The notes under the pieces are model-generated. The model did no database searches and had not been told where the DNA came from. It saw nothing but the letters and a program-made list of their open reading frames with translations. From assembly GCF_018860345.1 (NCBI RefSeq), contig NZ_JAHKPJ010000021.1, positions 604,277 through 668,276 of the forward strand: a stretch of 64,000 nucleotides of DNA, in the 5' to 3' direction. Position numbers and translations under genes: made by a program. This DNA is from Psychrosphaera sp. F3M07 (GTDB taxonomy: Bacteria > Pseudomonadota > Gammaproteobacteria > Enterobacterales > Alteromonadaceae). Of the stretch, positions 36,306 to 47,457 are shown piece after piece. Each line of letters opens with the position of its first letter. Position 1 is the stretch's first letter.

Positions 36306-37235
36306 ATGACAATTATAATGGATAACAATTTATCTAATATGGCCATGCCAAAGCAGGTCAAGATAGTTGAAGTTGGCCCAAGAGACGGATTACAAAACGA
36401 AGTGCCTGTCACATTGGAAGATAAAGTCGATTTGATCAATAGTTTGTCAAAAACAGGGTTAACCGTGATTGAGTCCGGTTCGTTTGTGTCGCCTAAATGG
36501 GTGCCACAAATGGCGGGCTCTGCTGAAATATATGGTTTAATCGATCAAGTTGATGGCATTAATTACCCTGCCTTGACGCCAAACTTAAAAGGGTATGAAC
36601 TAGCCAAACAAGCAGGCGTTAAAGAAGTGGCTATATTTGGTGCGGCAAGCGAGTCTTTTAGTCAGAAAAATATTAACTGCTCAATTGCTGAAAGCTTGCA
36701 ACGCTTTGAACCTATTATGCAACAAGCTAAGTTAGATGGTATAAAAGTCCGAGGATATGTGTCATGTGTTTTAGGTTGCCCGTACGAAGGTGACATAGAC
36801 ATAGCTAAAGTAGCAGAAGTAGCTAAAACCCTGTATGACATGGGTTGTTACGAAATCTCTTTAGGTGACACCATAGGTGTTGGCACTCCAATTAAAGCAC
36901 AGGCTATGTTGGCAGAAGTGGCTAAGTTAGTTCCAATTGAGCACTTAGCGGTTCACTTTCATGATACCTATGGTCAGGCCTTAGCAAATATATATGCGTG
37001 TTTAGCATTAGGTGTGAGTGTGATCGATTCTGCGGTTGCTGGATTAGGCGGTTGCCCTTACGCGAAAGGCGCATCTGGCAATGTAGCGACGGAAGATGTA
37101 GTTTATATGTTAAATGGTTTAAACATTAAACATGGCGTTGATTTAACAGCATTAGCACAAGCAGGCGAAACCATTTGCAAAGCGTTGGGTAAAAAAACGA
37201 ACTCTAAAGTGGCTAATGCTCTGCTTTCTAATTAA
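36306..37235 (+). CDS. liuE: Hydroxymethylglutaryl-CoA lyase
   Basis: Splits HMG-CoA into acetyl-CoA and acetoacetate, the last step of the leucine branch. The 309-residue TIM-barrel enzyme shows [14 protein letters not shown] at the N-terminus, the metal-binding HFHDTYGQ and the conserved cysteine loop [14 protein letters not shown]. There are alternative ATGs in the first 14 codons; 36306 has GAGAG upstream and is kept. It is 42 bases after liuD and 31 bases before a GNAT gene. Confidence 0.95.
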   Translation: MTIIMDNNLSNMAMPKQVKIVEVGPRDGLQNEVPVTLEDKVDLINSLSKTGLTVIESGSFVSPKWVPQMAGSAEIYGLIDQVDGINYPALTPNLKGYELAKQAGVKEVAIFGAASESFSQKNINCSIAESLQRFEPIMQQAKLDGIKVRGYVSCVLGCPYEGDIDIAKVAEVAKTLYDMGCYEISLGDTIGVGTPIKAQAMLAEVAKLVPIEHLAVHFHDTYGQALANIYACLALGVSVIDSAVAGLGGCPYAKGASGNVATEDVVYMLNGLNIKHGVDLTALAQAGETICKALGKKTNSKVANALLSN

Positions 37236-37266
37236 CTGTTAGCTCTTAACCAAAGTAGGATATTTT

Positions 37267-37770
37267 ATGTTGTTACTCGGTGAGCGTATTACCGTTAGGG
37301 ATATGCAAGAAAGTGACGCTGACTTTATGCTGGCGTTACTTAACAGCCCCGGTTTTATCGATAATATTGGCGATAGAAACATCAGAACCAAACAACAAGT
37401 CATAGATAAAATTCACCAAGTTTATACCTTAGAATATCCGGTTTATGGTTTGTTTACCGTCGTTAATAATCAAACCAATGAGCCATTAGGTACAGTCAGT
37501 TATTTAAAACGTGATCACTTATCACACGACGACATAGGATATGCGTTTTTACCACAACATTTTGGTCAAGGTTATGCCTTTGAGGCCAGTAAACTACTGT
37601 TGGATCATGTCATTAACCAAGGAAAAACCTGTGTAGTGGCAGTTGTTAATCCAACCAATATTGCATCAATCAAACTATTAGAAAAGCTTGGTTTTATTTA
37701 TGCTGGGAAAACGACAATGCCTGGTGAAACAAGTCTGATATCAAAATATTCGTTTAACATTAGCGACTAA
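37267..37770 (+). CDS. RimJ/RimL-type GNAT acetyltransferase
   Basis: A 167-residue GNAT protein opening with LLGERITVRDMQESDADFML, the RimJ-like N-terminus, and carrying an acetyl-CoA loop in HFGQGYAFEASKLLLDHV, then NPTNIASIKLLEKLGF. The substrate is unknown; relatives acetylate ribosomal proteins, amino acids or small amines. It is 31 bases after liuE with an AGGA site and before the terminator, so it is the last gene of the liu transcript, though its link with leucine breakdown is unproven. Confidence 0.87.
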   Translation: MLLLGERITVRDMQESDADFMLALLNSPGFIDNIGDRNIRTKQQVIDKIHQVYTLEYPVYGLFTVVNNQTNEPLGTVSYLKRDHLSHDDIGYAFLPQHFGQGYAFEASKLLLDHVINQGKTCVVAVVNPTNIASIKLLEKLGFIYAGKTTMPGETSLISKYSFNISD

Positions 37771-37800
37771 TAAACGTATAAAAACACTGACCCTAAGATC

Positions 37801-37836
37801 AAAAAAGCCGAGTTGTTTTTCAACACTCGGCTTTAA
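37801..37836. terminator. Bidirectional terminator between the liu operon and the KAS III gene
   Basis: AAAGCCGAGT pairs with ACTCGGCTTT around TGTTTTTCAAC (37804-37834). Flanking A and T tracts let it work in both directions for the convergent transcripts. Confidence 0.88.
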
Positions 37837-37854
37837 TTATTACGCTTGTTATAT

Positions 37855-38973
37855 TTAAAGCTTTTCTAAACTAATACAACCCACTGAGTATCCAGCACCA
37901 AAGCTACATAAAATACCTTTATCTCCAGGTTTAAAGTCATCTTGATACTTGTGGAATGCAACAACAGAACCAGCTGATGCCGTATTCGCGTATTCATCAA
38001 GTATTAGCGGTGCATCGAGAAACTCAGGTTCACGACCTAATAATTTTTTTGCCGCAAACAAATTCATATTAATATTGGCTTGATGTAACCACATTCGTTT
38101 AACATCAGTAACCTGCCAATTGTTGTCAGCAATATGACTTGAGATTGTATTGGTTGCTAATGGCAACAATTCTTTAAAAACTTTACGCCCTTCTTGGAAG
38201 AAAAATGAATTATCTTCTGCAAGTTCATCGTAACAGTGATCGACATAGCTGTGATTACAGCGAATATTATTTGAGAATTGTGTGATTTGACTCGTGTTTA
38301 CAATTTTAAATTGATTTGCTGAAGTTGCGGTTTCTTGCTTTTCAATGATAAGCGCAGTGGCTACATCACCAAAGATAAAATGACTATCACGGTTAGTGTA
38401 ATCTAACTGAGGCGTAGTGAACTCTGGATTAACCACTAATACCGTATTAGCATTGCCAGTTTGAATTGCATTATAAGCATTGATGATGGCAAAAGTAGCG
38501 GTAGAACAGGCTACATTCATATCGAAACCAAAACCGCTCGCACCTAATATTTGTTGTACTTCTACGGCCATAGACGGATAAGAACGCTGCATATTAGAGC
38601 TGCCAAGAATGATCATGTCGATATCTGAGGCTTGTTTGCCTGAATTGGCGATAGCTTGTTTGGCTGCTTCAACTGCCATTAATACCATTTCTGGTGGCTG
38701 TTCAGGATCATTTTTTACCATGCTTGGGTGCATGACATTAAGGTCAGTTATGCCCTCTTTATGCATAACATAACGAGATTTTATACCTGACGCTTTTTCA
38801 ATAAATTCTACGCTTGAACTTTTCTTTTCTGCTAATGTGCCAGCCGCAATTTCAGCTTGGTGTTCGCTATTATATTTTTCTGCATAAGCATTTAATACAT
38901 CGACAAGCTCTTTATTTGAGACTTTATGAGGAGGGGTAAATAAACCTGAACCGGAAATAACAACTGAAGTCAT
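37855..38973 (-). CDS. Long-form beta-ketoacyl-ACP synthase III family protein
   Basis: A 372-residue thiolase-fold condensing enzyme starting at ATG 38973 (TTGGAT upstream; a start four codons earlier is weaker). The KAS III triad is visible: C156 in DMNVACSTATFAI, His in WLHQANINMN, and Asn in EYANTASAGSVVA. It is about 55 residues longer than E. coli FabH, with an insertion near residues 30-75. The primer could be acetyl-CoA or a branched acyl-CoA; proximity to the liu operon makes isovaleryl-CoA attractive but is only suggestive. Monocistronic. Confidence 0.88.
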   Translation of the reverse strand: MTSVVISGSGLFTPPHKVSNKELVDVLNAYAEKYNSEHQAEIAAGTLAEKKSSSVEFIEKASGIKSRYVMHKEGITDLNVMHPSMVKNDPEQPPEMVLMAVEAAKQAIANSGKQASDIDMIILGSSNMQRSYPSMAVEVQQILGASGFGFDMNVACSTATFAIINAYNAIQTGNANTVLVVNPEFTTPQLDYTNRDSHFIFGDVATALIIEKQETATSANQFKIVNTSQITQFSNNIRCNHSYVDHCYDELAEDNSFFFQEGRKVFKELLPLATNTISSHIADNNWQVTDVKRMWLHQANINMNLFAAKKLLGREPEFLDAPLILDEYANTASAGSVVAFHKYQDDFKPGDKGILCSFGAGYSVGCISLEKL

Positions 38974-39089
38974 GATGAAATCCAAAAATTAAACAGCTTA
39001 ACATTATGCAATTGCGCCAAAAAAGTGCAAGTTTTAACTACCAATTTAGTGCATTTATAATACTAATTAGGTTAATTGGATTAACTTAG

Positions 39090-40205
39090 TTACAAATCAC
39101 CTTTAATTACCACGGTTGCGGATATTTTATCTTGAATAGCCTGACGGTTTGAATCCCAATAAATTTGGAAAAATCCTAATAAACCTGTTGCAAAACCAGC
39201 ACCATAACCACCATAACGACCAAATGAATCCCATGCTGACATATAAGTACCATCAAGTTGTATCACTCTTATTCCCATCAAACGTTTACCAGGAGTTTGT
39301 CCACGCCACCAAGCAGGAAAAGCCGTAAAATATAACGCCGCCCAACCAAAACCTAAGCCTAAATCAGAAATAATCCCTTTACCAAACTCAACCAAACTAT
39401 ACACAGGCGCTTCCTGTTTTGGCTGTATTTGTTCATCTGAGCTTTGTTCATCTGAGCTTTGCTGTTCATTGTTCTCTTCAACTACAACAGGTGCTTGAAC
39501 GACCTCATTTTCCAAAGTGGCTTGGTCTGACGGTTCAGTTTGATCTAGTTTTGTAGGATTTTTTAATGCCGCATACTTTTGTACTGACGCTTGATAATAA
39601 GTAAAAAGTTGATCAACGTATTCTAAACGCGCTTGTTCTGTCTCTATGGGTAACGATTTTGAATTATCTTCTATGAATTCATACACTTCATCACTAGACA
39701 TATTAAGCTCTGCAACGGCATCTAAAGTGTCTTCAATTAACGGATGGTAACAAGCTAAATCACAATCGGGTTGTTCTAATTTAGTAGTTAATTCAAAAAG
39801 TAATGCAGCAAACCTTATTGAATTAGCAAAAGAAGGGGCTTGTGTGATCTCTAGGTCATTTTCGGGGATAACAATATCGTTATTAAAACTTTGATTAATA
39901 AATGCGATAACACTAATAAAAACAGCAAACGCACCAATTAAACGTAATAAATAACGGGCAAAGCGCCAACGCTTTTGTTCACTTTTTTTACCAAATTTAA
40001 AAATAGATAAACCGGCAACTAGCCCCCAAAATACAGCGCCAACATGAGTAAGCATAAGCACTGCCAAGGCATCAATTGACATTGCAAGGCCACGCTGTAA
40101 TGGCGAGGCTAAACCTTTACCTAATAAGGCGTCATCTACACCAAAGGCAATATCAGTAATGATGTTTTTATCATCGGCTATTATTTCTTTTGGTGTAGAT
40201 TCCAT
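39090..40205 (-). CDS. RDD family membrane protein with acidic insert
   Basis: A 371-residue inner-membrane protein. Residues about 35-125 hold the first helices. A long acidic Gln/Ser-rich segment follows, with a short tandem repeat EQSSDEQSSDEQ near residue 250. The C-terminal RDD signature region reads AWWRGQTPGKRLMGIRVIQL, then DGTYMSAWDSFGRYGGYGAG. RDD proteins are poorly understood; some transport ions or osmolytes. It is 33 bases downstream of kdsA on the same strand. Confidence 0.87.
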   Translation of the reverse strand: MESTPKEIIADDKNIITDIAFGVDDALLGKGLASPLQRGLAMSIDALAVLMLTHVGAVFWGLVAGLSIFKFGKKSEQKRWRFARYLLRLIGAFAVFISVIAFINQSFNNDIVIPENDLEITQAPSFANSIRFAALLFELTTKLEQPDCDLACYHPLIEDTLDAVAELNMSSDEVYEFIEDNSKSLPIETEQARLEYVDQLFTYYQASVQKYAALKNPTKLDQTEPSDQATLENEVVQAPVVVEENNEQQSSDEQSSDEQIQPKQEAPVYSLVEFGKGIISDLGLGFGWAALYFTAFPAWWRGQTPGKRLMGIRVIQLDGTYMSAWDSFGRYGGYGAGFATGLLGFFQIYWDSNRQAIQDKISATVVIKGDL

Positions 40206-40238
40206 GTTATTTCCAACGTTAATTTTTGATAGTCATGT

Positions 40239-41111
<873 letters not shown>

Positions 41112-41140
41112 TTAAACGTCTAACTATTTAAGCCAGACAA

Positions 41141-42382
41141 TTAAGATCCAATTACTTGTAACACTTGTCCGCAGAACCAAGCTGCATAGGTACCAATTGC
41201 ATATCCCATAACTGCTAACAATACACCAACTGGTGCTAATGCAGGATGGAATGCCGATGCAACCACAGGGGCAGAAGCGGCACCACCGACGTTAGCTTGA
41301 CTGCCAACCGCCATGTAGAACAATGGAGCCTTAATTAATTTAGCCACACTTAACATTAATATTGCATGAACTAACATCCAAATAGTGCCTAATATAAAGA
41401 ATTTAGGGGACTCAAATATTTGAGTTACATCCATATGCAACCCTACGGTTGCAATTAAGATATATAAAAATGCACTACCAAATTTAGAGGCTCCAACCGC
41501 CTCAACCTTGCGTAACTTGGTAAATGATAATGCAATACCAATGGCGCTAGAAATCACTATCATCCAAAAGAATTGACTATGAAAACTATATTTATCGAAA
41601 GTTGGGTGATTCTCAATCATATAAGGTGTGATTAGATCTGAGCAAAAATGTGCAAAACCAGTTACGCCAAAACCAATGGCACAAATAAATATAATATCTT
41701 CTAGTTTTGGAATGCGGGCGTGTTTTCTTTCAAACTCTTCAACGTTAGCTCTTAATTCATTTAAAGCTGTGGTATCAGCACCCGTACGCGCATCAATTCT
41801 TTTTGCATTACTTGCAAGTAACAGTAATACCGCCATCCAAATATTAGCGACAATGACGTCCACCGTTATCATAGATGAAAATATGTTATTACCTACTTCA
41901 TAAATTTCTTTCATTGCAGTTTGGTTGGCACTGCCACCAATCCAACTACCAGCAACGGTTGTCATACCTCGCCAAACGGCTTCAGGACCTGCACCATTAA
42001 GCATTTCTGGTGAGAAACTAGACATAATCAATAACGCTAATGGGCCACCAATAATAATACCTAAAGTACCGGTAAAGAATAAAATTAACGCCTTTGGCCC
42101 TAACTTTAATATCGCGGGTAAATCAACACTGATGGTTAACAAAACTATACAAGCTGGTAATAAATAGCGAGATGCAACAAAATACACTTGAGAGGTATCG
42201 CTATCGACAACATTAAAGGTATTAAGAAGTGATGGTAGGAAGTAACACATTAATACTGCTGGTACTATTTTATAGAACTTTTGCCATCCGCTATTAGCAC
42301 TATTACTTGTATAAAATACAAACCCTAATATAACAGCAAGCAAGCCTAGAACTGTGGCGTCATTTGAAATCAATGGCGTCAT
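41141..42382 (-). CDS. DUF819 family membrane protein
   Basis: A 413-residue protein with about ten hydrophobic helices. The conserved segment AGSWIGGSANQTAMKEIYEVG and the C-terminal SQANVGGAASAPVVASAFHP are the DUF819 (YjcL) signatures from memory, and the two motifs resemble inverted-repeat re-entrant loops of sodium-coupled transporters. Solute unknown. It lies between sirB1 (44-base gap) and kdsA (44-base gap), an insertion relative to the E. coli order. Confidence 0.88.
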   Translation of the reverse strand: MTPLISNDATVLGLLAVILGFVFYTSNSANSGWQKFYKIVPAVLMCYFLPSLLNTFNVVDSDTSQVYFVASRYLLPACIVLLTISVDLPAILKLGPKALILFFTGTLGIIIGGPLALLIMSSFSPEMLNGAGPEAVWRGMTTVAGSWIGGSANQTAMKEIYEVGNNIFSSMITVDVIVANIWMAVLLLLASNAKRIDARTGADTTALNELRANVEEFERKHARIPKLEDIIFICAIGFGVTGFAHFCSDLITPYMIENHPTFDKYSFHSQFFWMIVISSAIGIALSFTKLRKVEAVGASKFGSAFLYILIATVGLHMDVTQIFESPKFFILGTIWMLVHAILMLSVAKLIKAPLFYMAVGSQANVGGAASAPVVASAFHPALAPVGVLLAVMGYAIGTYAAWFCGQVLQVIGS

Positions 42383-42426
42383 AAATCCCTCTTTTTTATA
42401 ATTATTGTTTATGAATAAGCGAACGC

Positions 42427-43230
42427 TTAATGAATTGTTTCCACTATATGACTTTGTTCTTCTAACTGCAATCTTATGAACATGGCCATAGGATCATTTG
42501 GGCAGGCTTTGATGAAATAATCAAAATCGTCTTTTGCCCACTTCCCGCAATCTAGTTGGTTTAATACTAAACCTCTATCTCTGCGTTCGTATGGGTCTTC
42601 AGGCAATAAATCCATGAGTGTTTCAACACAAGTTAACGCGTCTTCAAACATACCTTCATCTAACAAGGCTAATTTTTGATCGGTAATTAACGTTTTAACT
42701 AACTCTTCGTGTGGGATCTCTTTTGCGTAAGCGGCAATATCGCTGACTAAACTGCTTTTCACATCGTCATTTGAGATCAAATATTCAGTTGCACCTGATA
42801 AGGCATCCAAAATAATAAGTTCTGAACTACTAAGTCTAACAACTAACGCCATGCCTTCTTCTAATTCGGCAATAAGCGCATTGAAACCTAATTCACGTAA
42901 TAAGTATCTAAATAACACAGCAAGTGTCATTTCGTTACCCGTACGGTGCATGATGCAAAATGATAGGTTGGCTAAGCTCGACTCAGGTAACTCTTGTAAA
43001 CCTGGGCCGGTAACTGCTAATTCGTCAATTAAACAATCGACAGCTTGATACAGTTGTTCTTGCACAGGTTGATTTTTGTCTACAGACGCAGACAAATGCG
43101 CAACCAATTCGGCTAAATGTATATCAATATCATCAATAGCAAATTCATCTTGCCAGTTTTGCTCTAACTGAATGACTTCTCTTAGCAAATCATCGGGTTT
43201 ATCAGACTCGTACAGCCAATTTGCGGACAT
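42427..43230 (-). CDS. sirB1: SirB1 family protein (transglutaminase-like fold with TPR)
   Basis: A 267-residue soluble protein of the SirB1/YchA family, which sits between prmC and kdsA in gammaproteobacteria. The N-terminal part is a transglutaminase-like core (NLSFCIMHRTGNEMTLAVLF then RYLLRELGFNALIAE). The C-terminal part is a helical TPR-like region (FEDALTCVETLMDLLPEDPY then ERRDRGLVLNQLDCG). Cellular role unknown despite wide conservation. A 90-base gap with a stem-loop separates it from sirB2 upstream. Confidence 0.9.
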   Translation of the reverse strand: MSANWLYESDKPDDLLREVIQLEQNWQDEFAIDDIDIHLAELVAHLSASVDKNQPVQEQLYQAVDCLIDELAVTGPGLQELPESSLANLSFCIMHRTGNEMTLAVLFRYLLRELGFNALIAELEEGMALVVRLSSSELIILDALSGATEYLISNDDVKSSLVSDIAAYAKEIPHEELVKTLITDQKLALLDEGMFEDALTCVETLMDLLPEDPYERRDRGLVLNQLDCGKWAKDDFDYFIKACPNDPMAMFIRLQLEEQSHIVETIH

Positions 43231-43263
43231 AATAACTTCTTATATAAATTAATAACGGTGAGG

Positions 43264-43295
43264 TTTATCCCCAAGAGCACTTAAATGGGGGTAAA
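43264..43295. repeat. Stem-loop between sirB2 and sirB1
   Basis: TTTATCCCC (43264-43272) pairs with GGGGGTAAA (43287-43295) with one wobble pair. It has no T run on the minus strand, so it is more likely an mRNA processing or stability element than a terminator. Confidence 0.45.
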
Positions 43296-43320
43296 TTCTA
43301 AAAATTCAATAACCGTTTTG

Positions 43321-43683
43321 TTAAAACTGACCTTTTGTCACTGCATAAAATGCAGCAAATATAAGACAAATAGACGAAATACTTAACATCTGTATTGCCT
43401 TCGACTTCTGCTCAGCTTTCATCGCAAGTACTGCAAATACAATATAACCCACCACAAAAATTACTTTAACGGTTAACCAGTGATCAACTAATGGGTATTG
43501 CGCAATTAAACTGGATAATACGCCGGCTGATATTAATAAAAAGGTATCAATAATATGAGGAATAATTTTAAGGGCTTTATTTAATTCGCGTCCCTTTAAT
43601 TGATGCTGATAAAAACGATAATAAAACAAAATTATACTAATTAACGCCAACATAATGTGGGTATGTTTTACTGCCATATACAT
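43321..43683 (-). CDS. sirB2: SirB2 family membrane protein
   Basis: A 120-residue protein with four hydrophobic helices and the SirB2 pattern KHTHIMLALISIILFYYRFY at the N-terminus, followed by PHIIDTFLLISAGVL. The family is conserved next to sirB1 and has been linked to heme synthesis or invasion gene regulation historically, but its activity is unknown. The start could be ATG 43683 or the second ATG two codons later. It is 90 bases downstream of the HD-GYP gene. Confidence 0.9.
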   Translation of the reverse strand: MYMAVKHTHIMLALISIILFYYRFYQHQLKGRELNKALKIIPHIIDTFLLISAGVLSSLIAQYPLVDHWLTVKVIFVVGYIVFAVLAMKAEQKSKAIQMLSISSICLIFAAFYAVTKGQF

Positions 43684-43773
43684 AATAAGGTTCTTCTTTG
43701 GTTAATATAAGATGACAACACTAATAACAATTAGTGTTGTTTAATAATGTGAAATGAGTGACAACAAAAGGGG

Positions 43774-45327
43774 TTAACCTTCTTGGAATTGCTCAATGAT
43801 TTGTTCAATTTTATCGACCGAATTTAATAAACCTTGAACTAACTTAGGGTCAAATTTCTTACCACTTTCAGATTTAATAAACTCAATAGTTTCGTCTTTG
43901 TTCCAAGCTTTTTTATAACAACGATCATGACGTAAAGCATCATAGACGTCAGCCATAGCAACTATCCGACCATATACATGGATATCTTCACCAGATTTAC
44001 CTTTAGGGTAACCCGTTCCGTCCCAGTTTTCGTGATGATCTTGCGCGATAATCGATCCCGCTTGAATCACGCTGCGGTTAGAGCCTTCTAAAATTTTAGC
44101 ACCCGTTTCAGAATGGCTTTGCATGATACTCCATTCATCATCAAGCAATTGCCCTGGTTTATGTAAAATATTATCCGGAATACTGATTTTGCCCACATCA
44201 TGTAAAGGGGCAGCACAACTCACTAATTCAACTTCTTTTTGGTTTAATCCATATGCTTGGGCTAACACGCCGCTGATTAAAGCAACCCGTCTAACATGGT
44301 TTCCCGTTTCATTTGAACGATTTTCTAATGCTTCGCTCAGTCTATAAACTAACTCACGTTGTGTATCTTCTAGTTCTAATTGCAATTGCACATTTTCATA
44401 AGCAATCTGTACATTTTGGGCAAATAATTCAATCAATGTTCTTTCTGTTTGACTTACCTCTTTTGGTAAACCAGACACATAAAGAATTGAGTTATTAGAA
44501 AAGCGGCTGTAACAATAAGCAACTAAATAGTCACCACGATAAACAATAGACTTAGTCGATATCGCTTCTTGAAATGCGGCTTGCAGTTCTTCGTTCACAA
44601 CATCTTTAACATTCTTACCCAAACTAGATTCGAATTCACCTTGGGCGGCAATAACGGTCAAGCCATCTTTGTTTCTTAAATTTTCACAATTGACCATTAA
44701 GGTATCTGTGATATACATGGCTTTTTCGTTACCACAACCAATGACAGACGTAAGTTGTTGCATAACGCCATCAATAAACTGGTCCATTGAATGTATAGAA
44801 AAAATATCCGCCGATGCTTCAATAATTTTTGTTAAGCCTTTACGGCTATTGTCTAATGCGACTATGTCTCGGTAAGCTCTAAGGCTAGACATGATCACTG
44901 TAAATAACTTTTGAGCGGTCAGTTCTGTCTTAGATTTATAATCATTGATGTCATAATTAAGTATGACTTGCCTTTCCGGCGCTTGACCTGGTTGCCCAGT
45001 TCTTAAGATAATTCTGATTTTGTGGTTATTGGCTTCTTCACGAATAAATTGAGCTACTTGCAATCCTGCGTCATCGGTTTCCATGACAACGTCGAGTAAG
45101 ATAATGGCTGCATCAGGGTTTTCGGTAATGACTTTTTTACCTTCAGCACCTGAGTAAGCACTGATGAATTCCAATTTTCTATCTTGGAAAATAAAATCAC
45201 TAAGCGCTAATTTAGTTACCGCATGAACTTCCGGTTCGTCATCTACAATAATAACTTTCCAACTACCTATCGAAAAAGTTTCATCTTCTTCGCCAGTATC
45301 ATTTGCAAACAAAAAATCATCATTCAT
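43774..45327 (-). CDS. Response regulator with REC, DUF3369 and HD-GYP domains
   Basis: A 517-residue c-di-GMP phosphodiesterase-type regulator. The receiver (about residues 23-150) has the phospho-acceptor D79 in ILLDVV and acidic pair VDDEPE. DUF3369, a GAF-like sensor, spans about 165-320. HD-GYP spans about 335-505, with HD at 376-377 (LHDVGK) and HHENWDGTGYP at 431-441, so its active site looks complete. No kinase gene is adjacent. It interrupts the otherwise conserved prmC-sirB2 spacing, with 86 bases from prmC. Confidence 0.95.
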   Translation of the reverse strand: MNDDFLFANDTGEEDETFSIGSWKVIIVDDEPEVHAVTKLALSDFIFQDRKLEFISAYSGAEGKKVITENPDAAIILLDVVMETDDAGLQVAQFIREEANNHKIRIILRTGQPGQAPERQVILNYDINDYKSKTELTAQKLFTVIMSSLRAYRDIVALDNSRKGLTKIIEASADIFSIHSMDQFIDGVMQQLTSVIGCGNEKAMYITDTLMVNCENLRNKDGLTVIAAQGEFESSLGKNVKDVVNEELQAAFQEAISTKSIVYRGDYLVAYCYSRFSNNSILYVSGLPKEVSQTERTLIELFAQNVQIAYENVQLQLELEDTQRELVYRLSEALENRSNETGNHVRRVALISGVLAQAYGLNQKEVELVSCAAPLHDVGKISIPDNILHKPGQLLDDEWSIMQSHSETGAKILEGSNRSVIQAGSIIAQDHHENWDGTGYPKGKSGEDIHVYGRIVAMADVYDALRHDRCYKKAWNKDETIEFIKSESGKKFDPKLVQGLLNSVDKIEQIIEQFQEG

Positions 45328-45413
45328 TATCGTGTGTGCCCTTTCAATCTATTTGCTTACATCGGCGTCTATTGCTCAATTAAGCTCCCTTTTGTTCAAG
45401 ACTACCCCAATAA

Positions 45414-46265
45414 TTAAAAATATCCAACGGTGATACGCTCATTTGCTGATAAATCTTTAAACGTATCCACATTACTGTATCCATTTTGGCAAAAAATCGC
45501 TCTAACCTCTTTGCCTTGTGTGTTTCCATGTTCAATCATAACCAAGCCACCATCATGTAAGTATTGTTTGGCTTGTGACAGTATAATTTTAATATCGGAT
45601 AAACCGCTATCCCCTGCGGTTAAAGCGGATAATGGTTCAAAGCGAACATCACCTTGTGATAAATGAGGGTCAGCCTCATCGATATATGGTGGATTGGAAA
45701 CGATTAAATTAAATTTAGTATTAGGGATATTTTCAAACCAATCGCTTTGGATAACTTTACAATTATTTATTTGGTTTAATTTTGCATTTTCTTGCGCCAA
45801 AGTAACGGCTTCTGGTACAAAATCCGCAGCTATCCATTCCCACGTTTTAAGCTCAGATGCTAAAGACAATGCAATCGCTCCTGTGCCAGTACCTAAATCT
45901 AAACCTAAAAAAGGCTTATCTTTGTGCTCTTGCATTAACAACAGCGCTTGTTCAACAAGCGTTTCTGTATCTGGACGGGGGATTAACGTTGAAGGTGAAA
46001 CCTTAAGATTTAATGACCAAAACTCGCGGTAGCCAACAATATGCGCAATGGGATGGCCAAGCGCTCGTTTGGCACAAACTTGCTTAAATTCTGCTAATTG
46101 AGCTTCATCTAGGGTTTTATCAGGCCAAGTAAATAGATATGTGCGATTACAGTCTAAGACATGGCACATTAGTAACTCAGCATCTAACTTGGCTGTGTCG
46201 GATAGTTCATTAAAGGAGCAAGTGGCATCATGTAGCTGCCACTTAATTTGACTTGAGTTATCCAT
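45414..46265 (-). CDS. prmC: Peptide chain release factor glutamine methyltransferase PrmC (HemK)
   Basis: Methylates the Gln of the GGQ motif in release factors RF1 and RF2 using S-adenosylmethionine. The 283-residue protein has an N-terminal helical release-factor-binding domain, SAM motif LDLGTGTGAIALSLA (125-132 core) and the catalytic NPPY at residues 191-194. It is 106 bases downstream of prfA, which encodes its substrate, as in E. coli. Confidence 0.97.
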   Translation of the reverse strand: MDNSSQIKWQLHDATCSFNELSDTAKLDAELLMCHVLDCNRTYLFTWPDKTLDEAQLAEFKQVCAKRALGHPIAHIVGYREFWSLNLKVSPSTLIPRPDTETLVEQALLLMQEHKDKPFLGLDLGTGTGAIALSLASELKTWEWIAADFVPEAVTLAQENAKLNQINNCKVIQSDWFENIPNTKFNLIVSNPPYIDEADPHLSQGDVRFEPLSALTAGDSGLSDIKIILSQAKQYLHDGGLVMIEHGNTQGKEVRAIFCQNGYSNVDTFKDLSANERITVGYF

Positions 46266-46371
46266 TTCTACCTAATCTATTGCGCCTGAGCATTTTCACC
46301 GATAAATAGTTTCATCGTTGTTATCAAACTTGGCCTTAGTTAACGCATTGTCCTAATGACCAAGGTTAATA

Positions 46372-47457
46372 TTAATCTTCTGACATTGAAGCTAATAAGT
46401 CAGCTTGATATTCCGTCATTAACGGGTGAAGAACACAGTCTAAATCACCTTCCATGATCTCATTCAACTTATACAAAGTTAAGTTGATCCTATGTTCTGA
46501 CATTCTTCCTTGTGGGAAGTTATAAGTTCTCACTCGCTCTGAACGATCACCACTGGCCACTAAGTTACGACGCATGCTGGTTTCTTCAGCATTACGTTTT
46601 TCATCTTCCGCGGCTTGCATACGAGCGCTTAACACGGACATAGCTTTCGCTTTATTCTTATGCTGTGAACGCTCATCCTGACATTCAACCACAATGCCCG
46701 TTGGTAAATGAGTAATACGTACCGCAGAATCCGTTTTATTTACGTGCTGACCACCCGCACCTGATGCACGATAGGTATCTATTTTTAAATCCGCTGGATT
46801 GATATCAATTGCTTCAGCTTCTGGAACTTCTGGCATAACAACCACAGTACAAGCCGATGTATGAACTCGGCCTTGAGACTCAGTGTCTGGTACACGTTGA
46901 ACGCGGTGACCGCCTGACTCAAACTTCATCGTTCCATAAACATCATCACCGGTTATATGGGCAACCATTTCTTTAAAACCACCATGATCACCTTCGTTAC
47001 AGGTCATGACTTCAATTTTCCATTTCTTGGACTCAGCATATCGGCTGTACATGCGGAATAAGTCACCAGCAAATATGGCAGCTTCATCACCACCGGCACC
47101 TGCTCTTATTTCTAAGAAACAGTTGTTACCGTCGTTCGGATCTTTTGGCAACATTAATACTTGTAATTCTTGGTCTAAACGAGCGATAGCCGCTTTTGAA
47201 GATTTATATTCTTCTTGGGCCATCTCACGCATCTCTGCGTCGTCTTCATCCATCATTAACTTGGCTTCTTCGAAGTCTTCTTCAGCGCCTTGGTATTGCT
47301 TAAACGTAACCGTGATGGCTTCTAAATCGGAGTACTCTTTAGATAATGCACGGAATTTATCTTGGTCTGAAATAATTTGTGGTTCGCTTAATAACGCTTC
47401 AACTTCTTCACGGCGTTCAATAAGCGTTTCTAATTTGCTTCTAATTGAGTCTTTCAT
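46372..47457 (-). CDS. prfA: Peptide chain release factor 1
   Basis: Recognises UAA and UAG stop codons and triggers peptide release. The 361-residue protein has GGQ at residues 235-237 (SGAGGQHVN) and the stop-codon-reading P-x-T at 190-192, here PDT where E. coli has PAT; other residues at the middle position are known. The C-terminal helical hairpin is present. It overlaps hemA by 4 bases, so translation is coupled. Its methylase PrmC follows. Confidence 0.98.
   Translation of the reverse strand: MKDSIRSKLETLIERREEVEALLSEPQIISDQDKFRALSKEYSDLEAITVTFKQYQGAEEDFEEAKLMMDEDDAEMREMAQEEYKSSKAAIARLDQELQVLMLPKDPNDGNNCFLEIRAGAGGDEAAIFAGDLFRMYSRYAESKKWKIEVMTCNEGDHGGFKEMVAHITGDDVYGTMKFESGGHRVQRVPDTESQGRVHTSACTVVVMPEVPEAEAIDINPADLKIDTYRASGAGGQHVNKTDSAVRITHLPTGIVVECQDERSQHKNKAKAMSVLSARMQAAEDEKRNAEETSMRRNLVASGDRSERVRTYNFPQGRMSEHRINLTLYKLNEIMEGDLDCVLHPLMTEYQADLLASMSED

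Noticed and set aside
46884..46892. RF1 PDT instead of PAT as a possible stop-codon reassignment
   Set aside because: The middle residue varies in normal RF1 proteins, and genes in this window use all three stop codons normally.
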